The position numbers and the translations under genes are program-made. DNA of 64,000 nt from Hyphomicrobiales bacterium (GTDB lineage Bacteria; Pseudomonadota; Alphaproteobacteria; Rhizobiales; Xanthobacteraceae): positions 62,001 to 126,000 of the forward strand of contig JAKFYI010000002.1 in assembly GCA_021730985.1 (NCBI GenBank). The letters are read 5' to 3'. Within the stretch, counting starts at the first letter, position 1. Every line of letters starts with the position of its first letter. Below are positions 16,722-26,600 of this stretch, piece after piece. Below the pieces are notes generated by a model, which was given only the letters and a program-made list of their open reading frames with translations, was not told where the DNA came from and searched no databases.

Positions 16722-17399
16722 ATGCGCCTGCTCATCGTTGAAGACGACCGCGACGCCGCCGACTACATCGCGCGTGCCTTCCGCGAGGTCGGCCATGTGG
16801 CCGACCAGGCGGCGGATGGCGAGGAAGGGCTCGCGTTGGCGTTGGAGCGCCAGTACGACGTGCTGGTGGTCGACCGCATGCTGCCCAAGCGCGACGGCCT
16901 GTCCCTGATCGGCGAGCTGCGGGGCAAGAAAATCGACACCCCGATCCTTATTCTTTCGGCGCTCGGCCAGGTCGATGACCGCGTCAAAGGCCTGCGCGCC
17001 GGCGGCGACGACTATCTCACCAAGCCCTATTCGTTCTCCGAACTGCTGGCCCGTGTCGAAGTGCTGGCGCGCCGCCGCAGCGGCCGCGGCGAGGAAACGG
17101 GCTATCGGGTCGGCGATCTCGAACTCGACCGGTTGTCGCGCCGCGTCGCCCGCGCCGGCAAGGAACTCGACTTGCAGCCGCGCGAGTTCCGCCTGTTGGA
17201 ATACTTGATGAAGCACGCCGGCCAGGTGGTGACCCGCACCATGCTGCTGGAGAATGTGTGGGACTATCACTTCGATCCGCAGACCAACGTGATCGATGTC
17301 CATATTTCGCGGTTGCGCTCCAAGATCGACAAGGGCTTCTCCCAGCCGCTGTTGCACACAATCCGCGGCGCCGGATACATGATCCGTGACACAAAGTGA
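16722..17399 (+). CDS. OmpR/PhoB-type response regulator
   Basis: 225 residues. The start at 16722 (MRLLIVEDDRD) is chosen because it begins exactly at the receiver domain; the open frame extends further upstream only through repeat DNA. The receiver has the acidic pair in VEDDRD, the phosphoacceptor Asp in LVVDRMLP, and the conserved Lys in LTKPYSF. The C-terminal winged-helix domain contains LTPREF-like LQPREFRLLEYLM and the ISRLRSKID recognition helix. It overlaps the sensor kinase by 14 bases and so forms an obvious pair with it. Target genes are unknown; degP upstream is a candidate. Confidence 0.93.
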   Translation: MRLLIVEDDRDAADYIARAFREVGHVADQAADGEEGLALALERQYDVLVVDRMLPKRDGLSLIGELRGKKIDTPILILSALGQVDDRVKGLRAGGDDYLTKPYSFSELLARVEVLARRRSGRGEETGYRVGDLELDRLSRRVARAGKELDLQPREFRLLEYLMKHAGQVVTRTMLLENVWDYHFDPQTNVIDVHISRLRSKIDKGFSQPLLHTIRGAGYMIRDTK

Positions 17400-18933
17400 C
17401 GCGGTGATGCCCCGCGTGAGCGGGGCCGATCTGGACAAGGGCACCGGCGACGTGGCCGAGCCCAAAGCTGGGCGCGGCCCGAGCGGTTGGTTCGGCTCGC
17501 AAAGCCCGCGGATGACCGCGCTCGGCAACCTGTTCCGCACCACCGCGTTCCGGCTCACGCTGGTCTATCTGACCGTGTTTGCGCTGTTCGCGGCGTCGCT
17601 GCTCGCATACTTTGCGTTCAATACGCGCCGTCTTATCACCGAGCAGATCACCCGCACCGTCAACGCCGAGATCACCGGCCTGGCGGAGCAATACAATACC
17701 GGCGGCATCCGGCGGCTGGTGTTCGTGGTCGATGCCCGCGCACGCCGGCCCGGTTCGAGCCTCTATCTGGTGACGACGTTCAACGGGGAGGGGCTCGCCG
17801 GCAACGTCGGGTCGCTGACCGAGGGCGTGATGAGCTCGCCGGGATGGACCGAGACCGTCTATCGGCGCCTCGACGATCCGGAAGGGACCGAGCACCACGC
17901 TCTCGTCCGCGTGTTTCAGCTGCCGGGCGGATATCGGCTGCTGGTCGGACGCGATCTCGAAGAGCGCGAGCGGCTGTACGACATCGTGGTCTCGGCAGGA
18001 CAATGGTCGATCGCACTGGTGATCGTGCTTGGGCTGGCGGGTGGTTTCTTCGTTGCGCGCCGCGTGCTGCGCCGCATCGATGCCATGACCGAGACGTCCC
18101 GCATCATCATGGCAGGCGACCTGTCGGGCCGCTTGCCGGTGGCGCGCACCGACGACGAACTCGATCGCCTGGCGATCAACCTCAACGTCATGCTGGATCG
18201 CATCGAGGCGTTGATGCGGGGCTTCAAGGAAGTCTCCGACAACATCGCCCATGACCTCAAAACGCCGCTCACCCGGCTGCGCAACCGCGCCGAGGAGGCG
18301 CTGCGCACGGGACACGACGAAGCCGGCTATCGGACCGCGCTGGAATCCACCATCGAGGAATCCGACGAACTGATCCGGACCTTCAACGCGCTGCTGATGA
18401 TCGCGCGCGCGGAGTCCGGGGGCGCCAGCACCTATATGGCGGAGTTCGACGCCGCCGACATCGTCCGCGGCATCGGTGAACTCTACGATCCGGTGGCGGA
18501 CGACAAGGGCATTGCGTTGACCGTCGAGGCGGCAGAGCCAGTGCCGTTGAACGGCAACCGCGAACTGGTCACGCAGGCTCTCGCCAACCTGGTGGACAAC
18601 GCCATCAAATACGCCGGTCAGGTCCGGGACGGCGCTGAGACGAAGTCCGCGACCATCGTGGTGATTGTGAAAAATGAAGGCGACCAAGTGTTGCTGACCG
18701 TCGCCGACAACGGCCTGGGTATCGCCGAAGCCGACCGCGGCCGCGTGGTGGAGCGGTTTGTTCGCCTGGAGGCGAGTCGCTCCGAACCGGGTTCGGGTTT
18801 GGGTCTGAGCCTCGTCTCGGCGGTGGCACACCAGCATGGCGGGGTGCTGCGGCTGGAGGACAATGAGCCCGGTTTGCGGGCTGTGCTGGCGCTGCCGCGT
18901 GCCGGCCGAAAGCCGCCCCCGCCCGCCGTTTGA
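17386..18933 (+). CDS. Membrane sensor histidine kinase with HAMP domain
   Basis: Up to 515 residues from GTG 17386, which overlaps the regulator stop; ATG at 17407 is an alternative. A membrane helix near residues 50-72, a periplasmic sensor of about 130 residues and a second helix near 205-225 are followed by HAMP. The dimerisation domain carries the phospho-acceptor His289 in NIAHDLKTPLTRLR. The ATPase domain has NLVDNAIKYA (N box), VADNGLGI (G1) and GSGLGLSLV (G2). The ligand is unknown. Partner is the upstream OmpR-type regulator. Confidence 0.93.
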   Translation: MTQSDAVMPRVSGADLDKGTGDVAEPKAGRGPSGWFGSQSPRMTALGNLFRTTAFRLTLVYLTVFALFAASLLAYFAFNTRRLITEQITRTVNAEITGLAEQYNTGGIRRLVFVVDARARRPGSSLYLVTTFNGEGLAGNVGSLTEGVMSSPGWTETVYRRLDDPEGTEHHALVRVFQLPGGYRLLVGRDLEERERLYDIVVSAGQWSIALVIVLGLAGGFFVARRVLRRIDAMTETSRIIMAGDLSGRLPVARTDDELDRLAINLNVMLDRIEALMRGFKEVSDNIAHDLKTPLTRLRNRAEEALRTGHDEAGYRTALESTIEESDELIRTFNALLMIARAESGGASTYMAEFDAADIVRGIGELYDPVADDKGIALTVEAAEPVPLNGNRELVTQALANLVDNAIKYAGQVRDGAETKSATIVVIVKNEGDQVLLTVADNGLGIAEADRGRVVERFVRLEASRSEPGSGLGLSLVSAVAHQHGGVLRLEDNEPGLRAVLALPRAGRKPPPPAV

Positions 18934-18978
18934 AGTCGGGCCTCCCTTTTCACGACCGGCTGCGCTAACTCTGCGCTC

Positions 18979-21969
18979 ATGAAGCGAGCGGCGAAGCCCA
19001 AGGCAAAGCCTGTCGCCAAGACCGCGACCAACTTGGCAAGCCGGGTCATTGCCGCGCCCCGGCTGTTCGAGCCGAAGCAGGCGCGGGCGCGCTTCGAGGA
19101 ATGGCTCACCGGCATCGCCCGCGACGAAGCGGGCAGGGCCGTGAAACGCCTGGCGGGCGCTTCAGCCAAGGTTGAATCGCTGCTCACCGGTATTGCCGAT
19201 GGCTCGCCGTTCCTCTGGGAACTGGCCGCTGCCGATCCGGCTCGGCTTCTCCGAATTCTCGATTCCGACCCGGACAATCATCTGGCCACGCTGTTCCGGC
19301 AGGCGGCACGGGCGGTGCCGGCTATGAAGGACGAGGCGGCCGCGATGCGCGCGCTGCGCAAGCTCAAGGCGGAAGCGGCGCTGCTGATCGCGCTTGCCGA
19401 TATCGGCGGCGTTTGGCCGACGATGCGCACCACTCGCGCGCTGACCGATCTGGCGGATACGGCGGTTGGTGCCGCGGTCGGCTTCCTGCTGCGGGATGCC
19501 GCGCGGCACGGCCGGTTCAAGCCGCGCGACGAAGCGCGGCCGGACCTGGGCTCCGGCTACATCGTGCTGGCGATGGGCAAAATGGGCGCGGGCGAACTCA
19601 ACTATTCGAGCGATATCGATCTCATCGTGTTCTACGACCCGGATGTGTTTCCCGACAGCGGCGAGGCGATGGCGTTCTACGTCCGCATCACCCGCGGTCT
19701 GGTGAAGCTGCTGCAGGAGCGCACAGGCGGCGGCTATGTATTCCGCACCGACCTGCGGCTGCGCCCCGACCCGGCCTCGACCCAAATCGCGGTGTCGATC
19801 CCGGCGGCGCTGAACTACTACGGCAGCGTCGGGCAGAACTGGGAGCGCGCGGCGATGATCAAGGCGCGGCCCTGCGCCGGCGATATCGCAGCGGGTGAAG
19901 CCTTGCTCAGGGAGTTGTCGCCGTTCGTCTGGCGCAAGTATCTCGACTACGCGGCGGTCGCCGACGTCGAGGCGATGAAACAGCAGATTCACGCCTACCG
20001 GGGGCACGAGGACATCGCGGTCGAGGGGCATAACATCAAGCTCGGACGCGGCGGCATTCGCGAGATCGAGTTCTTCGTGCAGACCCAGCAGCTCATCGCG
20101 GGCGGCCGCCATCCCGAGTTGCGCGGCCGCGAGACGCTGGCGACGCTGGCGACACTGGTGGAGGGCGGTTGGATCGACGAGGGAGCGCGCGCCGATCTTG
20201 AGGCGGCCTATCTGTTCCTGCGCACCATCGAGCACCGGCTGCAGATGGTCGCCGACGATCAGACCCATACGCTGCCGGCGGACCGCGAGGCGCTGGGACG
20301 CTTCGCCCGCTTTGCCGGCTACAAGGACCGCGACGCCTTCGCCGGAGCGCTGTTGGCACACATGCGCAAGGTGCAGCGGCACTATTCGCGGCTGTTCGAG
20401 GAGGCGTCCGGTACGTCCGAGCGTCCGGTGCTGTCCTTTCCGGAGAAGTCCGATAGCCGAGAGACCTTGGACAGGCTCGGCGAGATGGGCTTCAAAAAGC
20501 CGCTCGAAGCCTCCGCGACGGTGCGCCGCTGGCTCTCGGGCCGCTATTCCTCGCTGAAGGGCGAGTCGGCCCGCCGCCAGTTCGCCGATCTGGTGCCGCT
20601 GCTGATCGAGCGGCTTGCGCGTGCCGAAAGCCCGGACGCCACGCTGATGGCGTTCGACCGCTTCCTTTCCGGACTGCATGCCGGTGCGCGGCTGTTCGCG
20701 CTGCTCAATCAGCACCCCGACCTGATTTCTCTGGTCGCGCTGGTGCTTGGCACGGCGCCCCGGCTGGCCGATATCCTGGCGCTCTATCCGCAGGCCATCG
20801 ACGCGCTGCTGGAGCCGAGCTTTTTCGGCGCTTTGCCGGACGAGACCAAGCTTGCGGCCGGACTCAAACGCTCGCTGGGCGAGGCTGCCTCCTACGAGGA
20901 CCTGCTGGACCGGCTGCGCATGTTCGCCCAGGAGCATATGTTTCTGGTCGGCGCGCGAATTCTGTCCGGCACGGTGTCGGCGGAGCAGGCCGGCGAGGCG
21001 TTCGCTCGCCTCGCCGACGTGGTGATTCGCGAACTGCATCGCAACGTCGAGGACATCTTTGCCAAGCAGCACGGACGAATTCGCGGACAGCAGACCGCGT
21101 TGCTGGCGCTCGGCAAGCTCGGCGGCCGCGAGATGACGGCGACGTCCGACCTCGACCTTATCATCGTCTATGAATTCGACGCCGCGCATCCGCAGTCCAA
21201 CGGCGAGCGGCCACTCTACGGCGCGCAATATTTCGCCCGCCTGACCCAGCGCCTGATCAGTGCGCTTTCGTCGCAGACCAACTACGGCGCGCTCTACAAC
21301 GTGGACATGCGGCTGCGGCCGTCTGGCCGGGCAGGCCCGGTCGCCACCAGCCTCGACGCCTTCGCCAGCTACCAGGAAACGGAGGCCTGGACCTGGGAGC
21401 ATATGGCTCTGACACGGGCGCGGGTGGTCTCCGCCAGTCCCGCGTTCGCCGCCAAGGTCGAAGGCGTGATCCGCAAGGTGCTGGGCCGCAGGCGCGACGT
21501 GCGCGTGATCGCCGAGGATGTGGCCGACATGCGCCGCGCCATCGCCACGGAGAAAGGCGAGGGCTCGCGTTGGGACATGAAGTACGCCGCGGGCGGACTG
21601 GTCGATTTGGAGTTCATCGCGCAGTACCTGCAACTCGTGCACGCCGCCGACCACCCGGACATTCTCGATCCATCGACCGCTCGCGTGCTCGACAAGGCGC
21701 GCCGGCTCGGCGTGCTGCCGGCCGAGGAGGCCGACGTGCTGCGGCCGGCCGCGGTGCTTTTCCACAACATCACGCAGATCCTGCGGCTGTTCTTGCCGGG
21801 GCCGTTCGAACCGAAGACGGCGGGCGCGGGGCTGCTCGCGTTGCTGGCGCGGGCGGCGGACGTGCCGAACTTCGCCACGCTGGACGCGCATCTGGCCGAG
21901 ACCCAGAGCAAGGTGCGCGCGAGTTTCGAGCGGATCACGGGTGCTGCGCCCGCAGGTTCAAAGAGTTAG
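18979..21969 (+). CDS. glnE: Bifunctional glutamine synthetase adenylyltransferase/deadenylase
   Basis: 996 residues, the normal length. It switches glutamine synthetase activity by adding or removing AMP in response to PII and glutamine. Two nucleotidyltransferase domains are visible: the N-terminal adenylyl-removing domain with GKMGAGELNYSSDIDL at about residue 199, and the C-terminal adenylylating domain with GKLGGREMTATSDLDL at about residue 712. Each is followed by its own GlnD-type helical domain. The N-terminus is Lys/Ala-rich. It lies 45 bases after the sensor kinase, probably with its own promoter or at the end of that transcript. Long open frames on the opposite strand are GC-rich shadows. 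Confidence 0.96.
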   Translation: MKRAAKPKAKPVAKTATNLASRVIAAPRLFEPKQARARFEEWLTGIARDEAGRAVKRLAGASAKVESLLTGIADGSPFLWELAAADPARLLRILDSDPDNHLATLFRQAARAVPAMKDEAAAMRALRKLKAEAALLIALADIGGVWPTMRTTRALTDLADTAVGAAVGFLLRDAARHGRFKPRDEARPDLGSGYIVLAMGKMGAGELNYSSDIDLIVFYDPDVFPDSGEAMAFYVRITRGLVKLLQERTGGGYVFRTDLRLRPDPASTQIAVSIPAALNYYGSVGQNWERAAMIKARPCAGDIAAGEALLRELSPFVWRKYLDYAAVADVEAMKQQIHAYRGHEDIAVEGHNIKLGRGGIREIEFFVQTQQLIAGGRHPELRGRETLATLATLVEGGWIDEGARADLEAAYLFLRTIEHRLQMVADDQTHTLPADREALGRFARFAGYKDRDAFAGALLAHMRKVQRHYSRLFEEASGTSERPVLSFPEKSDSRETLDRLGEMGFKKPLEASATVRRWLSGRYSSLKGESARRQFADLVPLLIERLARAESPDATLMAFDRFLSGLHAGARLFALLNQHPDLISLVALVLGTAPRLADILALYPQAIDALLEPSFFGALPDETKLAAGLKRSLGEAASYEDLLDRLRMFAQEHMFLVGARILSGTVSAEQAGEAFARLADVVIRELHRNVEDIFAKQHGRIRGQQTALLALGKLGGREMTATSDLDLIIVYEFDAAHPQSNGERPLYGAQYFARLTQRLISALSSQTNYGALYNVDMRLRPSGRAGPVATSLDAFASYQETEAWTWEHMALTRARVVSASPAFAAKVEGVIRKVLGRRRDVRVIAEDVADMRRAIATEKGEGSRWDMKYAAGGLVDLEFIAQYLQLVHAADHPDILDPSTARVLDKARRLGVLPAEEADVLRPAAVLFHNITQILRLFLPGPFEPKTAGAGLLALLARAADVPNFATLDAHLAETQSKVRASFERITGAAPAGSKS

Positions 21970-22129
21970 GGCGACGCACCGTCCCGAGGGTTGGGCGCAC
22001 CGGCGCAGGCCGCCGCAGCAACCGAAATTGCCCAACCGTCATTGCGGGTGGGCTGGAGTTGGGCCTATTCTAATTTAACTGCGACGAGCGGCCGCACAGG
22101 CCGCCGTGAAATCATCGGGAGGTCTGGCC

Positions 22130-24280
22130 ATGCGAAGTGCCCCTATTCAATACGGGTTTGCGGCGGCATTTGCCGTTTTGTTTGCGATCGCGGCGCCGTC
22201 CGCCGGCGCGCAGCAGGCCCCGGCCGTGGCGATCGATAACGACGACATCGGCGGCGTGGTGCGCGGCCCCAAGGGCCCCGAGGCGGGCGTCTGGGTGATC
22301 GCGGAAACCCGCGAGCTGCCCGTTCGTTTCATCAGGATCGTCGTTACCGACGATCAGGGCCGCTACGTCATTCCCGATCTGCCGAAAGCCAATTACGACG
22401 TCTGGGTTCGCGGATACGGCCTCGTGGACTCGCCGAAGGTGAAGAGCGAGCCCGGCAAGCAACTCAATCTGACCGCGGTGCCGGCCCCCGACGAGAAGTC
22501 GGCGGCGCATTACTATCCGGCGATCTACTGGTACGCGATGATGAAGATCCCGCCGGCCGAAGCATTCGGTCCGAAGGGCGACATGCCACCCAATCTCAAG
22601 CTCACCGACTATCTCAACCTGATGAAGAACAACGGCTGCGTCGGCTGTCATCAGCTTGGCCACCTCGCGACCCGAACAATCCCGAAATTCCACCTCGATG
22701 CAACCAAGTCGCATGAGGAGGCGTGGGTGCGCCGCATTCAGTCCGGCCAAGCCGGCGAGAACATGGTCACGCAGGCGGCCGGCCAGCTCGGCGGCTCGCC
22801 GTTCAAGTATCTCGCCGACTGGACCGAGCGTGTGGCGAAGGGCGAGTTGCCCGACAACAAGCCGACGCGTCCGCAAGGCGTCGAGCGCAACATCGTGGTC
22901 ACGCTGCGCGATTGGCACAATGACAAGCAGTATCTGCACGACCTGATCGCCAGCGACCGCCGCTATCCGACCGTCAACGCCTACGGGCCGTTGTACGGGC
23001 AGTGCGAGCATGCCTGCGATGACATGCCGATCCTGGATCCGGTGAAGAATGTCGCCACCAACTTCGTGTTGCCGACCACGCCCGACATGCCGCTGGCGCT
23101 CGGGCCCGGCAATGCCGGCTCGGTCAAAATCCTGGGGCCCTCGGCCTATTGGGGCGAGGAGAACATCTGGAACAGCCGGGCCAACAACCACAACTCGATG
23201 TTCGACCGGTATGGCCGCCTCTGGCTCGCCGCGACCGGCCACAAGCCGGACAATCCGGATTTCTGCAAGAAGGGCTCCAAGCATCCCTCGGCCGTTGAAT
23301 TCCCGCTCAACAGCACCAACCGCCGGGTGACGATGTACGACCCGAAGACCGGCAAATACACGGCCTACCAGACCTGCTTCGGCTCGCACCATTTGCAGTT
23401 CGGCTACGACGCCAACGAAACCATCTGGGCAAGCACGGGCGGCGGCGGCGGCAACGTCGGTTGGATCAACACCAAGATGCTCGATGAGACCGGCGATATT
23501 GAAAAGTCGCAGGGCTGGACCGCGCTGGTGCTCGACACCAACGGCAACGGCGTGCGTGACGAGTACACCGAGCCGGGCAAGCCGCAGGAAGAAGGCAAGG
23601 ACATGCGGATCGGTCCAACCTTCTACGCTGTGATGCCGAGCCCGACCGACGGTTCGATCTGGGGCTCGCTGCGCGGCAACCCCGGCGCCGTCGTGCGCGT
23701 CGATCCGGGCAAGAACCCGCACAAGGCGCTCGCCGAAATCTACAATGTCCCGCTGCCGGGCTTCGGCCCGCGCGGCGGCGACATCGACAAGCAGGGCCGG
23801 GTGTGGGTCTCGCTGGCGAGCGGCCACATGGGCGTGTTCGATCGCCGGCTGTGCAAGGGTCCGCTCAACGGCCCGAAGGCGACCGGCAACCACTGCCCGG
23901 AGGGCTGGGCGTTCCACCAGTACCCCGGCCCTGGCTTCAAGGGCCTTGGAGAGAACAGCGCGGAGTCGAGCTACTACTCGTGGGTCGATCAGCACAACAC
24001 CTTCGGGCTCGGCGATGACATCCCGATGTCGACCGCCAACCTGATGGACGGTCTCGTCGCCCTCAAGGACGGCAAGATGATCTCGATGGTCGTGCCCTAT
24101 CCGCTCGGCTTCTACGCCAAGGGCTTCGATGGCCGGATCGACGATCCGAATGCCGGCTGGAAGGGCCGCGGCCTCTGGGCTGCCAACGGCGATCGCACGC
24201 CGTGGCTGATCGAAGGCGGCAAGGGCACCAAGCCGCTCGCTGCGCACTTCCAACTGCGGCCCGATCCGCTGGCCAAATAA
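22130..24280 (+). CDS. Secreted c-type cytochrome with carboxypeptidase-like and beta-propeller domains
   Basis: 716 residues from the ATG at 22130, which has GGGAGGT upstream; an ATG at 22106 lacks a site. A Sec signal peptide (cleavage near GAQQA, residue 28) precedes a carboxypeptidase-regulatory-like beta-sandwich (about 40-115). A single heme-attachment motif, CVGCH, is at residues 170-174. The rest resembles a beta-propeller related to virginiamycin B lyase/SMP-30, with repeated FDRYGRLWLA, YDANETIWAS and DKQGRVWVS units. It would be matured by the Ccm system encoded upstream. The domain mix suggests a periplasmic quinoprotein-like or redox enzyme; the substrate is unknown. Confidence 0.82.
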   Translation: MRSAPIQYGFAAAFAVLFAIAAPSAGAQQAPAVAIDNDDIGGVVRGPKGPEAGVWVIAETRELPVRFIRIVVTDDQGRYVIPDLPKANYDVWVRGYGLVDSPKVKSEPGKQLNLTAVPAPDEKSAAHYYPAIYWYAMMKIPPAEAFGPKGDMPPNLKLTDYLNLMKNNGCVGCHQLGHLATRTIPKFHLDATKSHEEAWVRRIQSGQAGENMVTQAAGQLGGSPFKYLADWTERVAKGELPDNKPTRPQGVERNIVVTLRDWHNDKQYLHDLIASDRRYPTVNAYGPLYGQCEHACDDMPILDPVKNVATNFVLPTTPDMPLALGPGNAGSVKILGPSAYWGEENIWNSRANNHNSMFDRYGRLWLAATGHKPDNPDFCKKGSKHPSAVEFPLNSTNRRVTMYDPKTGKYTAYQTCFGSHHLQFGYDANETIWASTGGGGGNVGWINTKMLDETGDIEKSQGWTALVLDTNGNGVRDEYTEPGKPQEEGKDMRIGPTFYAVMPSPTDGSIWGSLRGNPGAVVRVDPGKNPHKALAEIYNVPLPGFGPRGGDIDKQGRVWVSLASGHMGVFDRRLCKGPLNGPKATGNHCPEGWAFHQYPGPGFKGLGENSAESSYYSWVDQHNTFGLGDDIPMSTANLMDGLVALKDGKMISMVVPYPLGFYAKGFDGRIDDPNAGWKGRGLWAANGDRTPWLIEGGKGTKPLAAHFQLRPDPLAK

Positions 24281-24305
24281 CCAAACTGCGAAAGCAACGA
24301 AGCGA

Positions 24306-24336
24306 CAGGGGCCGGAATTTCCGGCCCCTGTTTTTT
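24306..24336. terminator. Rho-independent terminator
   Basis: CAGGGGCCGG (24306-24315) pairs with CCGGCCCCTG (24321-24330) around a five-base loop, followed by six T residues at 24331-24336. It ends the cytochrome/propeller gene transcript. The convergent FAD monooxygenase gene stops four bases beyond it. Confidence 0.92.
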
Positions 24337-24339
24337 GCC

Positions 24340-25557
24340 TCAGGCCGGCACGGGGTTTCTGCGGCGCACGCTTTCGAGTAGCGAGGCGCGCCGCACATGG
24401 GCGCGGTGCGCTGCCGGATCGTCCGCGGTCTTGCGAAGATGCTCGAAATCCCGGGCACGGGCGTTCGGATCCTTTTCCTCGAGACGCTTCTTGTTGGCGA
24501 TGGTCTGCTGCTGCACGAACTCGATGTTCAACGGCCGCCGGTGGCGGTCGTATTCATCCAGCACGCTGTCCGGCGCCTCTTTGCGGATCACCTTGCCGAT
24601 CAAGGTTGTGATCTCGATGGCGTCGTGGATGCCGAAGTTGAGGCCGAGCCCGCCGAGCGGATTGTTGACGTGCGCGGAATCTCCCGCGAGGAACACTCTT
24701 CCTTTCCGGAAGCTCGCCGCCACCCGCTGGTGCACGTTGTAGAGATTGCGGTGCACGATCGGATACGGCTCGTCCCTCGGCAGGAAGCGCTGCAGCCGTG
24801 CCTGGGTTGCCTCCGGGCTCATCAGTTCGGCTTCGGTCTGCTCCGGTTTGGTTGCGGACAGCACGCGCCACAGCGGGCCGTCGCCATCGCCGCTGACCTT
24901 GAACAGCGAAAACCAGTCGTTCGGATCGGACAGGTAGTTGCGCGTGCAGCCCGGGAACATGGCGCCGAGGTTGAACGATGTGGTCAGGATCAGGAACCGC
25001 TCCGGGTGGGTGTAGCCCTCGAACTCGATGCCGAGTGCCTTGCGCACGGTCGAGCGCCCACCGTCGCAGCCGATCAGGTAGCTGCCCGCGACCTTGCGAA
25101 CGCCATCGGCGGTCTCGACCTCGGCCTCCACACCATCGGCGGATTGCGAAAGTGCGGTCACGCGGGCCGAAAATTCTATTTTGGCGTGCGGGAACGCGCG
25201 AAGACGCGCGATCGCCATGGCGGCGAGCTTGTGCTGCTCGCACTGCACGGCGAACGGGTAGGGCGTCTCGTCCTTCAGCAAGCCGAAGTCGAACTCGGCG
25301 ATGACGGTCTTGGAGCCGCGGTCCCAGACGCGGAACAGCGGCTCCACCAGGCCGCGCTCGATCACCTCATCGACCATGCCGAGGCCGGCCAGCATTTCCA
25401 GCGTGGCGGAATGGGTGGTGGCGGCCCGCGGCATGTCCATGACGCGCGGTTCCGCCTCGTAGACATGGACCGGCAGGCCCTGGCGGGCGAGTGCCAGAGC
25501 GGTGATGAATCCGACGGGACCGCCGCCGGCGACGATGATGGGACTTGTTGATGCCAT
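24340..25557 (-). CDS. FAD-dependent aromatic-ring-type monooxygenase
   Basis: 405 residues of the p-hydroxybenzoate hydroxylase/PheA-TfdB fold. The dinucleotide-binding motif VAGGGPVGF is at the N-terminus, the DGGRSTVRKALG motif (DG fingerprint) is near residue 168, and the second FAD motif GDSAHVNNPLGGLGLNFGIHDA is near 295. Such enzymes hydroxylate phenolic or heteroaromatic rings using NAD(P)H and oxygen. It is divergent from an MBL-fold hydrolase, and a Bug receptor lies beyond that, so this corner looks like a small aromatic-compound uptake and degradation set. Substrate cannot be inferred. Confidence 0.87.
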   Translation of the reverse strand: MASTSPIIVAGGGPVGFITALALARQGLPVHVYEAEPRVMDMPRAATTHSATLEMLAGLGMVDEVIERGLVEPLFRVWDRGSKTVIAEFDFGLLKDETPYPFAVQCEQHKLAAMAIARLRAFPHAKIEFSARVTALSQSADGVEAEVETADGVRKVAGSYLIGCDGGRSTVRKALGIEFEGYTHPERFLILTTSFNLGAMFPGCTRNYLSDPNDWFSLFKVSGDGDGPLWRVLSATKPEQTEAELMSPEATQARLQRFLPRDEPYPIVHRNLYNVHQRVAASFRKGRVFLAGDSAHVNNPLGGLGLNFGIHDAIEITTLIGKVIRKEAPDSVLDEYDRHRRPLNIEFVQQQTIANKKRLEEKDPNARARDFEHLRKTADDPAAHRAHVRRASLLESVRRRNPVPA

Positions 25558-25654
25558 GATTCAAACTAGACCACGCGCGCGGGCTTGAGGCTATTCCCGG
25601 TTGCGGGTCTGCAATGTCCGTATAGGCTGCGCCCAAATCGAAATGCAGGCCATC

Positions 25655-26584
25655 ATGACTAATCCTACCGGACCGCAACTTGTGACTGTCGCCCCGGGCG
25701 TCCATGCCTGGATCGGCGCCGGTGGCGATTCCAACGCCGGAGCAATCGATACACCCGACGGTCTCCTGGTGATCGACGCGCAGCAATATCCGCGGCTGGC
25801 GCGCCAGTTCCGCGAGGCGCTGGCGGAAAAGGTGGCGAAGCCGCTGCGGATGCTGATCGACACCCACTGCCATCTCGACCACACCCACGGCAACGTGGTG
25901 TTCGCCGATCTGCCGATCCTGGCGCATGCCAAGACGCTGACGGCAATGGACCAGGCCCTCGGCCCCCGCTCGGGCGATCGCTGGACCATCACCGACTTCC
26001 CCACCAAGCTGCGCATGCTGTTCGGCCAGAACATCATGGAACTCGTCCCGGACGGCGATCCGGCGCAGGCCTGGTTCAGGCAGCGCATCAGCTTGCCGGA
26101 TTACGACACCGTGACGATCGTGCCGCCGTCGCAGACCTTCGCGGACGAGTTCGCCTTTCAACTGCCGAACGAAACGGTTCATCTGAACTATTGGGGGCCG
26201 GCGCATTGTGACGGCGATATCGTCGTCCATCTGGAGAAGAGCAGGGTGATCTTCCTCGGCGATCTGCTATTCCACGGCCGCTTTCCGTGGCTCGGCGATT
26301 GCGACCTGGATGGCTGGATCGACCGCCTGGCGCGCGTGCTGACGCTCGACATCGCGGTGGTCGTTCCGGGGCATGGCGCGCCGACCGATCTCGCCGCGGT
26401 GGCCCGTTTTCGCGACATGCTGATCGCCCTGCGCGGCGCGGTGAGCCAGGCCATCAAGTCGGGATGGTCGGAGGACGCTGCGGTGCGTGACGTTCACCTG
26501 CCGCAATACGCCGGCATCAACCGGTACAAGGATTGGATGCCGCTCGATGTGAAGGCGGCGTATCGATATCTGCGGGGGAAGTGA
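25655..26584 (+). CDS. MBL-fold metallo-hydrolase
   Basis: 309 residues from ATG 25655 (an in-frame ATG at 25643 is possible). The metal-binding motif THCHLDHTHGN is at about residues 70-80. Further ligand regions are WGPAHCDGDIVVHL, FLGDLLFHG (bridging Asp) and VVPGHGAP. The layout matches cyclase-like or glyoxalase-II-like hydrolases of the quinoprotein relay/SoxH type. It has no signal peptide. It diverges from the FAD monooxygenase and converges on a Bug receptor gene, separated by 16 bases, hinting at a shared catabolic role. Confidence 0.85.
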   Translation: MTNPTGPQLVTVAPGVHAWIGAGGDSNAGAIDTPDGLLVIDAQQYPRLARQFREALAEKVAKPLRMLIDTHCHLDHTHGNVVFADLPILAHAKTLTAMDQALGPRSGDRWTITDFPTKLRMLFGQNIMELVPDGDPAQAWFRQRISLPDYDTVTIVPPSQTFADEFAFQLPNETVHLNYWGPAHCDGDIVVHLEKSRVIFLGDLLFHGRFPWLGDCDLDGWIDRLARVLTLDIAVVVPGHGAPTDLAAVARFRDMLIALRGAVSQAIKSGWSEDAAVRDVHLPQYAGINRYKDWMPLDVKAAYRYLRGK

Positions 26585-26600
26585 CGGCGCGGATGGTCCG

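Noticed and set aside
12129..21891. Very long open frames (up to about 900 codons) on the minus strand opposite ccmF and glnE
   Set aside because: They mirror codon bias of the confirmed plus-strand genes in GC-rich DNA, are rich in His, Arg and Gln, and match no fold; they are shadows.
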